From CAYWKS01 sp964458935 (GTDB lineage: Bacteria; Planctomycetota; Phycisphaerae; Phycisphaerales; Zrk34), in assembly GCA_964458935.1 (NCBI GenBank), contig CAYWKS010000014.1:1-64000 (forward strand): a DNA stretch of 64,000 nt. Reading direction: 5' to 3'. Both the position numbers and the translations under genes were made by a program. The notes below the pieces were generated by a model, which made no database searches, was not told where the DNA came from, and was given only the letters and a program-made list of their open reading frames with translations. Positions 1 to 8,518 of this stretch are shown here, one piece after another; position 1 is the stretch's first letter; the number at the start of each line of letters is the position of its first letter.

Positions 1-323
1 CGGCCCCGGTTGAACCTCGCTCTGGCGATTTGCTCGGCAGGCGCGTCGGGCATGTCGTCGATGACGTGGGAGTAATCGGCGATGGCGCGATCGCGATCCC
101 CCGGCCGGCCGCGATGTTCGTAGCAGACGCCCCGGTTAAACCTCGCGCAGGCGATTAGCTCGGCAGGCGCGTCGGGCATGTGGTCGATGACGTGGGACAA
201 GTCGGCGATGGCGCAATCGAAATCGCCGTTCTGGTAGTGCGCGCGGGCTGAAACGAACAGCGATTCAATCCGTTTCGCCGTCGCGGTGGCATCCGCTGGA
301 TTGTCCGGTGGTCCCTCGGGCAT
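1..323 (-). CDS. TPR-repeat protein, C-terminal part missing (window edge)
   Basis: The reading frame begins at an ATG (bases 323-321) preceded by a G-rich Shine-Dalgarno-like run and stays open to the window edge, so only the first 107 codons are visible. After an acidic, proline-rich N-terminus it reads helix-pair repeats of the tetratricopeptide kind, with elements such as ARAHYQNGDFDCAIADLSHV and RFNRG. Two repeat units 42 residues apart are almost identical in DNA. TPR arrays are protein-interaction scaffolds; no enzyme domain is visible and the partner is unknown. No signal peptide is seen, so it is probably cytoplasmic. Confidence 0.75.
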   Translation of the reverse strand, partial: MPEGPPDNPADATATAKRIESLFVSARAHYQNGDFDCAIADLSHVIDHMPDAPAELIACARFNRGVCYEHRGRPGDRDRAIADYSHVIDDMPDAPAEQIARARFNRG

Positions 324-354
324 GGTGTCCCCCCGCGTAGTGAGAAGATGCTGC

Positions 355-384
355 AGTATACCATCCCTGCGTCACCCTTCGGAA
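355..384 (-). promoter_or_regulatory. Probable promoter of the TPR gene
   Basis: Reading leftward, TATACT (360-355) lies about 31 bases before the TPR ATG, with a weak -35 (TTCCGA, 384-379) 18 bases upstream. The -10 is close to consensus; the -35 is poor. This gives a short leader containing the G-rich Shine-Dalgarno sequence. Confidence 0.45.
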
Positions 385-656
385 CACGGAGGGAGAACAG
401 GGAGACCTCATCGGCACCATTGAAGACTCGCGGCTGTGCCGAATCCTGGACGCTTCATCGCCCGAGTGCCAGGCCATCACCGCCTCGGGGCAATCACAAA
501 CTGATTGATGCTACGTGCTGAGTTGCGCCCGTGAGCTCCATTCGGCCCGAGTTCATGGCCGAGGGCAACCGAACGGGCCATGGGCCTGGGGGTGCGAAGA
601 AGATGCGCGTTGCGTTGGGCGCTTTCTAACGCGCGGGGTGGTTTGGCGGGCTGGGG
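385..656. other. Non-coding gap, nothing recognised
   Basis: Between the TPR promoter and the end of the acyltransferase gene I see no credible gene, RNA or repeat. A short open frame on the + strand (about 344-507) lacks a start codon and resembles nothing I know. Confidence 0.4.
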
Positions 657-1604
657 TCAGGTTGGCGGGTGGCGCGGGGGTGTGATGCCATTGAGGATGA
701 GGCGGTTCAGGTCGGCCATGGACAGTTGCTTGAGGCCGGTCTGCTCGGGGCGGATGTGGATGTGCAGGTCGGGCCGGCCGGTGGGGCGTTGGATGTACTG
801 GAGGCTGACGGGCAGGAGGGTGGGATCGCGACGTGCGGCGTGGACGAGGCGATAGGGACCGGCGAGCAGGGGCTGGATGGACTCGCGGAAGGTGACGCCG
901 CCCTCGGGTGCGATGAAGACGGCGTCGCCGGCGTCGAGCAGTGCGGCGAAGCGTTGGAGGGCGTCGCGGATGTGGTGGATCTGCATCTCGCGGAGCAGCC
1001 GTCGGGCGCGGCGGTTGAACGGCGACAGCGAATGCGGGGGTGCCATGTGCCGGCGATACCGCCAGGCCAGCGCCTGGCGGAGGGTCGTGGCGTCGTGGGC
1101 GCCGGGGACCCAGTTCGCCGCGGGGCCCTCGAACACGTCGGCGAGCGGCACGTTGCCCAGGACGTCGAGCAGGGTCTGCAGGTGATGGTCGAGAGGCCGG
1201 CGTCGAGACAGGGGCAGTGGATAGACGCGGATCGCCTCGAAGACCGGGCCGAGCGACAGCCCGTTGGCCAGCCGCTGCAGCGGGCCGAGGCCGCGGAGCA
1301 GGTGGCGGGCGGCGTAGCAGGAGAGGAACATGTCATCGTTGGCGACATAGGCGATGCGTCCGACGGGACCTTGCCCGCGGAAGGCCCAGTAGAGGACGGG
1401 TGACAGGACGACGGCGTCGAAGTCGCACTGGTGGTTGCAGACGACGAGGGTGCCTGGGCGATTGGTGAAGTGGTGCAGGCCGTGCACGTGGAGGTTGAAC
1501 CGCGCGTGGCTGACCCGCTGGAAGGACGTGGCGAGCAAGCGTCTGAGCAAGCCGCCCCAGGCGGGCGGGCCCGGCGCCGCAGCGGACTGGACGGCATTGG
1601 CCAT
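657..1604 (-). CDS. 1-acyl-glycerol-3-phosphate acyltransferase-like protein (PlsC superfamily)
   Basis: A 315-residue protein carrying the two hallmark blocks of glycerolipid acyltransferases: an H-x4-D catalytic motif within CNHQCDFDAVVLSP, and a later substrate-binding block in APEGGVTF. Members move an acyl chain onto a lysophospholipid or related alcohol at the inner face of the cytoplasmic membrane. It is longer than a typical PlsC (about 240 residues); the extra Arg/His-rich middle (near residues 130-220) separates the two blocks, so the substrate may not be lysophosphatidate. The start at 1604 (MANAV) is the first ATG of the conserved frame; the frame continues upstream without a start codon next to it. 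No operon partner is obvious. Confidence 0.75.
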   Translation of the reverse strand: MANAVQSAAAPGPPAWGGLLRRLLATSFQRVSHARFNLHVHGLHHFTNRPGTLVVCNHQCDFDAVVLSPVLYWAFRGQGPVGRIAYVANDDMFLSCYAARHLLRGLGPLQRLANGLSLGPVFEAIRVYPLPLSRRRPLDHHLQTLLDVLGNVPLADVFEGPAANWVPGAHDATTLRQALAWRYRRHMAPPHSLSPFNRRARRLLREMQIHHIRDALQRFAALLDAGDAVFIAPEGGVTFRESIQPLLAGPYRLVHAARRDPTLLPVSLQYIQRPTGRPDLHIHIRPEQTGLKQLSMADLNRLILNGITPPRHPPT

Positions 1605-1718
1605 CGGCGTAGGTCCCTGTGCTGAGGCCGTGGGCCGACCGGTTGGACAGGACCGGCCGACAGACGCGATGATACCGCAAACGATGGAACTTTCAGTCCC
1701 GGAGCGTGGAAGGCCCGC

Positions 1719-2351
1719 ATGAACGACGCCAAGCCCGACGTGAACGAACTTCAGGAGCCGCGTGACGCCGGCTCGATCTCGGCGCTGCTGACCGAGTACG
1801 AGCAGCTTGCGCCGACGAGCATCGAGGCGATGGGGGCGTTCGCCGACCGCTGGGTCAGCGACGTGCAGCCGGTGCATGAGCGGACGGAGCGGTCGCGGAC
1901 GTTCCGGACGGTCTACATTGTGATCGGGGTGCTGCTGGCGATCGGGCTGAACGTCGGTGCGCTGTTCGCGTGGCCGGCCATGCTGGAGCGGCTGCCATGG
2001 CTCGGGGAGGCGGACGCCGGGGTGATGCTGCGGCCGCCGTTGCTGTTCCTGATCGGCGCGGGGATCGGGCTGGTGGAGCTGACGCTGTGGTTCATCACGC
2101 TGGATTCGGACGTGATGCGTCAGAAGCGTGAGCGGCTGGCGGCGCGGCTGCGGCTCGTCGCGGCCGTGAGCGGCGGTCCCCACGAGTCGCTGGGTTCGTT
2201 TCTCGGCAAGCTCCGCCGGACCGAGTCGTTCTACTGGCGGATCGGCGTGGGGCTGGCCTGGACCAACGTGATCCTGCAGTTGGTTGCGTACGGCTGCTTC
2301 ATCTACGGGGTGCTGCTGATGGGCCTGCCCCTGGCGACCGCGGCGGGCTGA
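1719..2351 (+). CDS. Hypothetical membrane protein
   Basis: A 210-residue protein not matched to a known family. An acidic N-terminal 60 residues is followed by hydrophobic segments near residues 64-86, 104-126 and 175-205, so it is probably an inner-membrane protein with three or four passes. Charged stretches (RTERSRTFR before the first segment, RQKRERLAARLR after the second) suggest cytoplasmic faces by the positive-inside rule. The ATG is preceded by GGAAGG at good spacing. It converges with the sulfotransferase gene with only 2 bases between the stop codons. Confidence 0.65.
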   Translation: MNDAKPDVNELQEPRDAGSISALLTEYEQLAPTSIEAMGAFADRWVSDVQPVHERTERSRTFRTVYIVIGVLLAIGLNVGALFAWPAMLERLPWLGEADAGVMLRPPLLFLIGAGIGLVELTLWFITLDSDVMRQKRERLAARLRLVAAVSGGPHESLGSFLGKLRRTESFYWRIGVGLAWTNVILQLVAYGCFIYGVLLMGLPLATAAG

Positions 2352-2353
2352 GC

Positions 2354-3274
2354 TCACGCGTACCGCCACCGCCGGTAGTACGCCGCGACGCGGCGACGCA
2401 GGACCCTCGACCCCGGCGGCCGCACGTCGGTCGGCGTGCGTGGCGGGCGCAGCCTACCCGCGATCACCTCGGGATCGACCGCCGGCCACGCCAGGAACTC
2501 CAGGACACGATTCAGCTCGGTCCCCGGGGCCGCGAGCAGGTCTTCGTAGCGCAGTTCGATGCACGCCTCGGCCACGCCCGCGGTGACGGCGGCGAGGTAC
2601 GCCCTCAGCTCGCGGACCTGCCGGCGGGCGAGGTAGAGGCTGAACAGCGGCTCGATGCGTGTGGCCAGCCCCAGCGCCCGGAAGGTGACCGGCGACGCGG
2701 ACAGCCGCGCGTAGAGCGGCTCGATGATGGCCTGGTAAGCGGACCGGCGGTGGAACAGCTCTCGCAGCTCGCGGCCGCGCGAATACAGCACGTGCTCGGG
2801 GCGTCGGTGGATGACCACGAACCGCGCCCGCGGAAACTGCGCCATGATCGCCGCGAGGTGGATCATGTCCCGGGGGTTCTTCATGAGCAGCGGCGCGCCG
2901 ACCTGCGGCGACGTGGCCGCGACGAACTCGCACAGCGCCTCGAACGCCGGCAGGGTGTCCGGCCGCAGCGTGCCGCCGGGGAGCACGAACCCGTACTCCT
3001 CCGGGCTGGCGATGGTGGCGTCGATGTCGTCGATGAAGCGGTCGACGATGCCCCGCCGCTGGAACTCGGCGGCGAGGCGGGGGCGGAGCGCCAGGGCGAC
3101 GTCGAGGCCGCGTTGCCGGAACGCGTCGAAGGCGTTAATGTGAAACGGAGTCGGGAAAGCAAATCCGCCGAACTCTGCGAGCAGGTTATAAAGGATGGTT
3201 GTGCCGGAGCGGTGCACGCCACAGATGAACACGAGATCGGTGCGACTCGAGGGAGTGGTTTGACGGGTCGCCAT
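2354..3274 (-). CDS. PAPS-dependent sulfotransferase family protein
   Basis: A 306-residue protein. Its N-terminal P-loop-like 5'-phosphosulfate motif, CGVHRSGTTILYNLL (about residues 17-31), is typical of bacterial sulfotransferases that move sulfate from PAPS to a hydroxyl or amine. A later segment, VVIHRRPEHVLYSRG, matches the 3'-phosphate-binding Arg/Ser motif. Acceptors in this family vary (glycans, lipids, small molecules) and cannot be read from sequence. No signal peptide is seen, so it is cytoplasmic or membrane-associated. I chose the ATG at 3274 (MATRQ); another ATG lies five codons upstream. Neighbouring lipid and glycan genes make a cell-envelope acceptor plausible, but that is inference. 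Confidence 0.75.
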   Translation of the reverse strand: MATRQTTPSSRTDLVFICGVHRSGTTILYNLLAEFGGFAFPTPFHINAFDAFRQRGLDVALALRPRLAAEFQRRGIVDRFIDDIDATIASPEEYGFVLPGGTLRPDTLPAFEALCEFVAATSPQVGAPLLMKNPRDMIHLAAIMAQFPRARFVVIHRRPEHVLYSRGRELRELFHRRSAYQAIIEPLYARLSASPVTFRALGLATRIEPLFSLYLARRQVRELRAYLAAVTAGVAEACIELRYEDLLAAPGTELNRVLEFLAWPAVDPEVIAGRLRPPRTPTDVRPPGSRVLRRRVAAYYRRWRYA

Positions 3275-3382
3275 GGGCCGGCCTCGCATCGGACGTGAGC
3301 AATCTAGGGGATCGCCGGTCGTCGCGAAAGCGGGTGGCGCCGAGCCACCGCGACCCGGCTTCGACGCGAGGGATTGTCGATC

Positions 3383-4531
3383 ATGACCAGCGAGTGGTTG
3401 GCAATGGGGTTGGGGGGTGTGGCCCTGCTGGGCCTGCTGTATCACGCGGCGGCGACCCTGACCCTTCGCGCGCACTGCCGCGGGGGCCGGCGACGCGGTG
3501 CGCCGTCCGCGCCGCCCACCGCCGCGTCGGTGCTCAAGCCCGTCTGCGGCGCCGAGCCGCACCTCCGCCAGGCGCTGGGATCGTTCTGCACCCAGGACCA
3601 CCCCGACTACGAGGTGCTGTGCGGGGCGGCGACACTCGACGACCCCGGCCTCCAGGTCGCCGCACGCCTGGGGTCCGATGCCGGCGGGCCGGCGGTCCGG
3701 CTGTGCGGCCCGGCGACCGCCGAGGGGATGAACCGCAAGGTCTGCAACCTCCAGATGCTCGCCGAACAGGCGCGGCACGACGTGCTGGTCATCTCCGACA
3801 GCGACATCATCGTCCGGCCGGATTACCTGGCCCGCGTCACGAGCGAGTTGGCCGAGCCCGGCGTGGGCGCGGTGACGTGCGCCTACACCGCCCGCCCCAC
3901 CGGGGCGTTCTGGGCGCAGGTGGGCGCGCTGGGCGTCAACTTCGGGTTCCTGCCGTCGGTCGTGTTCAGCCATCGCCTGGGCATCGTGACCAGCGCCTAC
4001 GGGGGCACCATCGCGCTGACCCGGTCCGCGCTCGCCGAGGCCGGCGGGTTCGAGGCCCTGCGCAACACGCTCGCCGATGACTACGCCGTCGCCCAGGCGG
4101 TCAAGGCCTGCGGCCGCAAGCTGGTGCTCTCGTCCTACATCGTGTCGGCGGTCTTCGCGGAGCGCGACTTCCGGGCGCTGCTGGACAAGGAGCTGCGCTG
4201 GGCGCGGACGATCCGCGCGGTCCAGCCGGTCGGGTACCTGTGCTCGGCGGTGACCAACCCGATCGCCTTCGCGGCGCTGGCCGCGATCGCCGGCGGGGCG
4301 GGCGGCCGATGGCTCGCCCTGCTCGCGGCGTGTGTGCTGTCGCGGTACGTGTCCTGCCGCGTGATGGCGCGGTGGCTGGGCGTGGCGCGCCCGCGGGTGG
4401 ACGCGCTGGTGCTGCGGGACCTGCAGTCGCTGCTGGTGTACCTGCTGTCGTTCACGGGCCGGACCGTGATCTGGCGTGGTCGGCGGATGCGCCTCCTGCC
4501 CGATGGCCTGCTCGAACCGGACGGAACATGA
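3383..4531 (+). CDS. hpnI: Family 2 glycosyltransferase, HpnI type (hopanoid-associated)
   Basis: A 382-residue membrane glycosyltransferase of the ceramide-glucosyltransferase/HpnI kind. It has an N-terminal membrane segment (residues 5-28), a GT-A fold with VISDSDIIV (metal-binding Asp), a later ADDYAVAQAV acid, and KELRWART, which is the family's xxxRW motif, followed by C-terminal membrane segments. HpnI adds N-acetylglucosamine to a hopanoid tetrol in tailored-hopanoid synthesis. The 4-base ATGA overlap with the next gene, a YdjC/HpnK-type deacetylase, strongly supports the assignment because the two act in sequence. I chose the ATG at 3383, with GAGGGA upstream; a TTG at 3374 is possible. 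Confidence 0.78.
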   Translation: MTSEWLAMGLGGVALLGLLYHAAATLTLRAHCRGGRRRGAPSAPPTAASVLKPVCGAEPHLRQALGSFCTQDHPDYEVLCGAATLDDPGLQVAARLGSDAGGPAVRLCGPATAEGMNRKVCNLQMLAEQARHDVLVISDSDIIVRPDYLARVTSELAEPGVGAVTCAYTARPTGAFWAQVGALGVNFGFLPSVVFSHRLGIVTSAYGGTIALTRSALAEAGGFEALRNTLADDYAVAQAVKACGRKLVLSSYIVSAVFAERDFRALLDKELRWARTIRAVQPVGYLCSAVTNPIAFAALAAIAGGAGGRWLALLAACVLSRYVSCRVMARWLGVARPRVDALVLRDLQSLLVYLLSFTGRTVIWRGRRMRLLPDGLLEPDGT

Positions 4532-5436
4532 CGCGCTACCTCATTGTCAACGCCGACGACTTCGGGCTCAGCGTCGCGGTCAACGACGCGGTCGAGCGGG
4601 CCCATCGCGAGGGCATCCTGACCAGCGCGAGCCTGATGGTCGGCGCCCCCGCGGCCGCCGACGCCGTCGCCCGCGCGTGGCGCAACCCGGAGCTGCGCGT
4701 CGGGCTCCACGTGACGGTGGTGGACGGCCGGCCGGTCGCGCCGCCGCCACTGCTCGGGCACCTGCTCGACGCCCGCGGCCGGCTGCCGGCGACGCTGTTG
4801 ACCGCGGGCCTGCGGTTCGCCTGCCACCGGCAGGTCCGCCGCGAGTTGGAGCACGAGATCGCGGCGCAGTTCGAGGCCTTCGTCGAGACGGGCCTGCCGC
4901 TCGACCACGTCAACGCCCACAAGCACATGCACCTGCACCCGTTCGTGGCCGCCCGGGTCGTGGAAGGCGCGCGGCAGCACGGTGCGGCCGGCCTGCGGGC
5001 CGTGGTCGAGCCGGCCGGGCCGATCCGCCGCGCCGACGGCGGCCGCGGTCCCGGCGCCGCCGCCGCCCTGCTGCGCCGCCATGCCCGCCGCATGCGCCGC
5101 GGGGCGCTGGCGGCCGGTTGCCTGTGCAACCACCATCTGTTCGGCCTCGCCTGGACCGGCGGCCTCACCGAGCGGCGGCTGCTGGGGCTCGTGCCCAACC
5201 TCCCCGACGGCGTCTGCGAGCTGTACGGCCACCCGGCGCTCGCGGCGGAGGGCCACGACGCCGCCGCGTACGAGACCGCCGCGCTGGTCGCGCCCGCCGT
5301 GCGAGAGGCCCTGGCTCGACACGAGGTGGTCTTGACGACGTATTCGCAGCTCGCGGCGATGCGGGCCGGCGCCGACGCGCCACCGATGGCGCGCCGCGCA
5401 TCTCGCGCGGCGCTGGCCGAAGGCTTCGTCGTGTAA
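4528..5436 (+). CDS. hpnK: HpnK/YdjC-family carbohydrate deacetylase
   Basis: A 302-residue protein beginning MTRYLIVNADDFGLS. NADDFG carries the metal-binding Asp pair of the YdjC/ChbG deacetylase fold. The His cluster of the metal site is seen in HVNAHKHMHLHP. HpnK removes the acetyl group from the N-acetylglucosaminyl-hopanoid made by HpnI. The start codon overlaps the hpnI stop (ATGA), indicating translational coupling. The usual third partner, the radical-SAM enzyme HpnJ, is not next to it, and no squalene-hopene cyclase is in the window. If the pair acts on another lipid, the chemistry would still be GlcNAc transfer followed by deacetylation. Confidence 0.78.
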   Translation: MTRYLIVNADDFGLSVAVNDAVERAHREGILTSASLMVGAPAAADAVARAWRNPELRVGLHVTVVDGRPVAPPPLLGHLLDARGRLPATLLTAGLRFACHRQVRRELEHEIAAQFEAFVETGLPLDHVNAHKHMHLHPFVAARVVEGARQHGAAGLRAVVEPAGPIRRADGGRGPGAAAALLRRHARRMRRGALAAGCLCNHHLFGLAWTGGLTERRLLGLVPNLPDGVCELYGHPALAAEGHDAAAYETAALVAPAVREALARHEVVLTTYSQLAAMRAGADAPPMARRASRAALAEGFVV

Positions 5437-5453
5437 GCGCTTGCCACGGGCGA

Positions 5454-5459
5454 TATACT
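5454..5459 (+). promoter_or_regulatory. Possible -10 element for the 5518-8400 operon
   Basis: TATACT lies about 58 bases before the first gene of a four-gene coupled operon. I see no good -35 at 16-18 bases upstream. The same hexamer recurs before several other genes in the window. Confidence 0.3.
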
Positions 5460-5517
5460 GCACGCGGGTCGGGGGCATGAACCGATCGGTGGGTTCGCGC
5501 CCCGGCATGGAGATGCG

Positions 5518-6108
5518 ATGGCTTGGTCCTCACGTCAACGGCGGATGGCGGTCCTGGGCGCGGTGCTGGTCGGTGCGATCTGGGCGGCGACGGCGCTGCT
5601 GACGACGCACGTGCGGGAGCAGCGGCCGACCGCCGACAAGGTCATGACTTTCGTCACGCAGGCGCCCCTGGAAGACCTGCCGCCGATGCAGCGCGACCGG
5701 TTCGTGGATGAGCTGGCGCAGCGCGTGCAGCGGCTGGACTTCCGCGAGAGGCGGGCGCTGCTGGCGCGGCGGGATTTCCAGGTCGTCTTCGCCGGCATGA
5801 CCGACGACCAGCGCCGCCGCTACCTCGACCGGACCATGTCGCACAGCATCCAGCAGTTCATGCAGGCGCTCAACGACATGGACCCGGCCGAGCGGAAGGA
5901 AGTGATCGACGCGGCGCTGGCCGACCTCGAGCGGGAGTCGCGGCGGCAGAACGACGGCTCGGTCGTGCCGCTGCTGTCCGAGGACGACGAGCAGCGGCTG
6001 TTCCGCGAGGGGCTGAAGACCTACTTCCGCGACGCGTCGGCGCAGACCAAGATCGCCTTGCAGCCGCTGGTTGAGCAGGTGCAGCACATCGTTCGGATGC
6101 GCCACTGA
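5518..6108 (+). CDS. Hypothetical membrane-anchored protein
   Basis: A 196-residue protein with one N-terminal membrane segment (about residues 10-28) and a soluble, helix-rich, highly charged remainder (heptad-like runs such as ELAQRVQRLDFRERRALL). I do not recognise the family. It opens a run in which each gene touches the next: its stop overlaps the ATG of the prepilin-like gene by one base (TGATG), and an ABC exporter follows. This suggests a role alongside an envelope or secretion function. A GGAG lies about 8 bases before the chosen ATG. Confidence 0.6.
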   Translation: MAWSSRQRRMAVLGAVLVGAIWAATALLTTHVREQRPTADKVMTFVTQAPLEDLPPMQRDRFVDELAQRVQRLDFRERRALLARRDFQVVFAGMTDDQRRRYLDRTMSHSIQQFMQALNDMDPAERKEVIDAALADLERESRRQNDGSVVPLLSEDDEQRLFREGLKTYFRDASAQTKIALQPLVEQVQHIVRMRH

Positions 6109-6650
6109 TGAATCGCCCCGCGTTCACCCTCGTCGAGCTGCTGGTCGTCGTCGCGGTCATCGGGCTGCTGATGGCGATCGCGATCCCGGCGGTGCGGCAC
6201 GTCCACCAACTGGCGCGGACGACGCGGTGCCTGTCGAACCTCAAGCAGTTGGGCGTGGCGCTGGACATCTACCTCGACACCCGCGAAGCCAAGCGGTTCA
6301 TGCCCGAGCTGTACAACCGCGACGACGCCAATGACCCGGTCGCCGCGATCGACACGGTGCTGCTGCCCGACGAGCCGAACAGCGCGGTGTTCGCCTGCCC
6401 CGCCGACGACCGCGTCCACCGGCGGTCGGGCACGAGCTACCTCTGGAACACGACGCTGAACGGGCAGAACGCCAACCGCCTGTTCAGCGTGCTCGGCGTG
6501 GGCGGGCCCGACCAGCCCCACCGCATCCCGATCCTCAGCGACAAGGAGTCGTTCCACCCGCAACTGCCGCTCGGGGTCAACCTGCTGTTCGCCGACTACC
6601 ACGTGGAGAGCAACCAGACGCAGTTCGTCACGGACCAGGAGCCCGGATGA
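6108..6650 (+). CDS. Prepilin-type N-terminal methylation domain protein (pseudopilin-like)
   Basis: A 180-residue protein starting MNRPAFTLVELLVVVAVIGL, the class III signal sequence of type IV prepilins and type II secretion pseudopilins. Glu5 of the mature form is present. The residue before the Phe is Ala rather than the usual Gly, which is tolerated but less common. The C-terminal domain is the extended kind seen in planctomycete prepilin-like proteins; near the end FADYH stands where many relatives have an H-x9-DG motif. Such proteins are processed by a prepilin peptidase and sit in the inner membrane or in a pseudopilus. The gene overlaps both neighbours by a few bases, so it is translated with them. 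Confidence 0.75.
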   Translation: MNRPAFTLVELLVVVAVIGLLMAIAIPAVRHVHQLARTTRCLSNLKQLGVALDIYLDTREAKRFMPELYNRDDANDPVAAIDTVLLPDEPNSAVFACPADDRVHRRSGTSYLWNTTLNGQNANRLFSVLGVGGPDQPHRIPILSDKESFHPQLPLGVNLLFADYHVESNQTQFVTDQEPG

Positions 6651-7558
6651 TCCGCGTGGAGCACGTCAGCAAGCGTTTCGCCGGGCGCGCGGCGGTGCGG
6701 GACCTGTCGCTGGACGTGCCGGCCGGATCGCTCTACGGCCTGCTGGGCCCCAACGGCGCGGGCAAGAGCACGATCATCGGCTGCATGCTCGGGCAGGTGT
6801 ACCCCGACGCCGGCCGCGTCCATGTCGACGGCCACGACGTGGCCGCCGACCGGCGGCGGGCGCTGGCGCGCGTCGGCGCGATCTTCGAGGCCCCCGCCTT
6901 CTACGACTACCTCAGCGGACGTCGCAACCTGCGGCTGTTCAGCTCACTGACCGGTCCGGCCACCCCCCAGCGGGTGGCGGAGGTGGTCCGGCTGACCGGC
7001 CTGACCGCGCGGATCGACGACCGCGTGGGCAGCTACTCGCACGGCATGCGGCAGCGGCTGGCCCTGGCGCAGGCGCTGCTGCCCGACCCGCGCGTGCTGA
7101 TCCTCGACGAGCCCAGCGACGGGCTGGACCCCGAAGGCATCCGCGAGATGCGCGACCTGGTGCTGACGCTCAACCGCGAATGGGGTCTGACGATCCTGCT
7201 GTCGTCGCACCTGCTGGGCGAGGTCGAGCAGGTATGCACGCACGTGGCGATCCTGCGCGAGGGCCGCCTGTGCTACGCCGGACCGTGGCGCGAGCGGGCG
7301 GCGTCGAACCGATGGCTGAGGCTGGAAACCGATCGCGACGGCGAGGCGACGCGCCGACTCATCGACGCGGGGCTGGTCGACGAGGCCGCCGACGGGCAGG
7401 TCAAGGTCGCGGCCGATCACACCCCCGCCCAGGTCGCGGCGTGGCTCGTCGAGCGGGGCGTGCAGCTTCACGCCCTGGCGCCGCTGCCGGCGTCGCTGGA
7501 ATCGTTCTACCTGTCGGTGGCGCGTCAAGCGGACGTTGACCCACGGCCGGAGCGCTGA
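6647..7558 (+). CDS. ABC transporter ATP-binding protein
   Basis: A 303-residue ATPase subunit. Walker A is GPNGAGKST (about residue 35), the signature motif is YSHGMRQRLALAQALL, and Walker B is VLILDEPSDGLDPEG, followed by the switch His in LLSSHLLGEVEQV. A C-terminal extension of about 90 residues is typical of ATPases paired with ABC-2-type permeases (drug, lipid or protein export, or gliding-type machinery). It starts within the stop of the prepilin-like gene (ATGA), and the permease follows 5 bases later. The substrate is unknown. Confidence 0.9.
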   Translation: MIRVEHVSKRFAGRAAVRDLSLDVPAGSLYGLLGPNGAGKSTIIGCMLGQVYPDAGRVHVDGHDVAADRRRALARVGAIFEAPAFYDYLSGRRNLRLFSSLTGPATPQRVAEVVRLTGLTARIDDRVGSYSHGMRQRLALAQALLPDPRVLILDEPSDGLDPEGIREMRDLVLTLNREWGLTILLSSHLLGEVEQVCTHVAILREGRLCYAGPWRERAASNRWLRLETDRDGEATRRLIDAGLVDEAADGQVKVAADHTPAQVAAWLVERGVQLHALAPLPASLESFYLSVARQADVDPRPER

Positions 7559-7563
7559 GGCCC

Positions 7564-8400
7564 ATGCAGCAACTGAAGTTCGAACTGATCAAGATGTTCG
7601 CCCGCAAGCGGTCGTACATCGGCTACGTGGTGTTCCTGGTGTTCCAGGTGGGCATCCTCGCGATGCTGCGGTTGCCCCAGGCCCAGGAGGCGATGGCGTG
7701 GGTGCTCACCCGCAACGGGTTCCCCGTCGAACCGTTCTACGGCGGGCTCACGCTGGGCGTGGTGATCATCATGTTCACGTTCGCGATGCTGGCGGCGCTG
7801 TACCTGGCGCTGGTGGGCGGTGACATCGTCGCCAAGGAGGTCGAGGACGGGACGATGCGGCTGATCCTCGCCCGGCCCATCTCCCGAACGCGGCTGATCC
7901 TGGTCAAGTGGGCGGCGTGCTCGATCTACACCGCCACGCTGATGCTGTTCCTCGCGGCGACGGCGCTGGCGACCGCAACCGCGTACAGCGGCGGGCTGGG
8001 GCAGTTGTTCGTCTACGCGCCGTTCAACTACGTGTTCGGCATCTTCGACACCGGCGACGGGCTGGTGCGGCTCGTGGTCGCCGTGGCGATGCTCACCGCG
8101 ACCACGCAAACGGTCTCGAACCTGGCGCTGATGTTCTCGTGCATGCCCGTGAAACCGGCCGCCGCCACCGTGCTCGCGCTGAGCGTGCTCTACATCGACC
8201 AGGCGTTGCAGTCGATCCCCTACTTCGAGAGCTACCGCGAGCAGTTCATCTCCAACCACCTGATCTGCTGGATACGGGTGTTCAACGACCCGCTGCCGGT
8301 GTGGGACCTGCTGGCGTCGCTGGCGTTCCTGGGCGGGTTGAACGTGTCGTTCGTAGTGATCGGCGTGCTGGTGTTCAGCGTCCGCGACCTGAAATCGTAA
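7564..8400 (+). CDS. ABC-2-type transporter permease
   Basis: A 278-residue polytopic membrane protein with about six hydrophobic segments. It begins MQQLKFELIKMFARKRSYIGY, a typical ABC-2 permease N-terminus, and has the cytoplasmic stretch AKEVEDGTMRLILARPISRTRL that such permeases use to contact the ATPase. It pairs with the ATP-binding protein 5 bases upstream to form an exporter. It ends the operon that begins at 5518. Confidence 0.85.
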   Translation: MQQLKFELIKMFARKRSYIGYVVFLVFQVGILAMLRLPQAQEAMAWVLTRNGFPVEPFYGGLTLGVVIIMFTFAMLAALYLALVGGDIVAKEVEDGTMRLILARPISRTRLILVKWAACSIYTATLMLFLAATALATATAYSGGLGQLFVYAPFNYVFGIFDTGDGLVRLVVAVAMLTATTQTVSNLALMFSCMPVKPAAATVLALSVLYIDQALQSIPYFESYREQFISNHLICWIRVFNDPLPVWDLLASLAFLGGLNVSFVVIGVLVFSVRDLKS

Positions 8401-8518
8401 CGCCCGTTGTTGCCGGGGGCTGCTTCAGGCCAACATCCACGCACGTCCTCCAGCCCAAGGCCCGAGGCGGGTGCGAACCCGCGGGTTGGGTGCGCGAGCA
8501 TGGACGATTTAGCGTGTG

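Noticed and set aside
3275..3973. N-terminal extension of the sulfotransferase frame over hpnI
   Set aside because: The extension is antisense to hpnI and lacks family similarity; the sulfotransferase P-loop begins soon after the ATG at 3274.
8476..8487. Perfect 12-bp palindrome AACCCGCGGGTT after the ABC permease gene
   Set aside because: It first looked like a tRNA T-arm or an operator, but no tRNA fold fits around it, and a GC palindrome of this length is expected now and then. There is no T-tract for a terminator.
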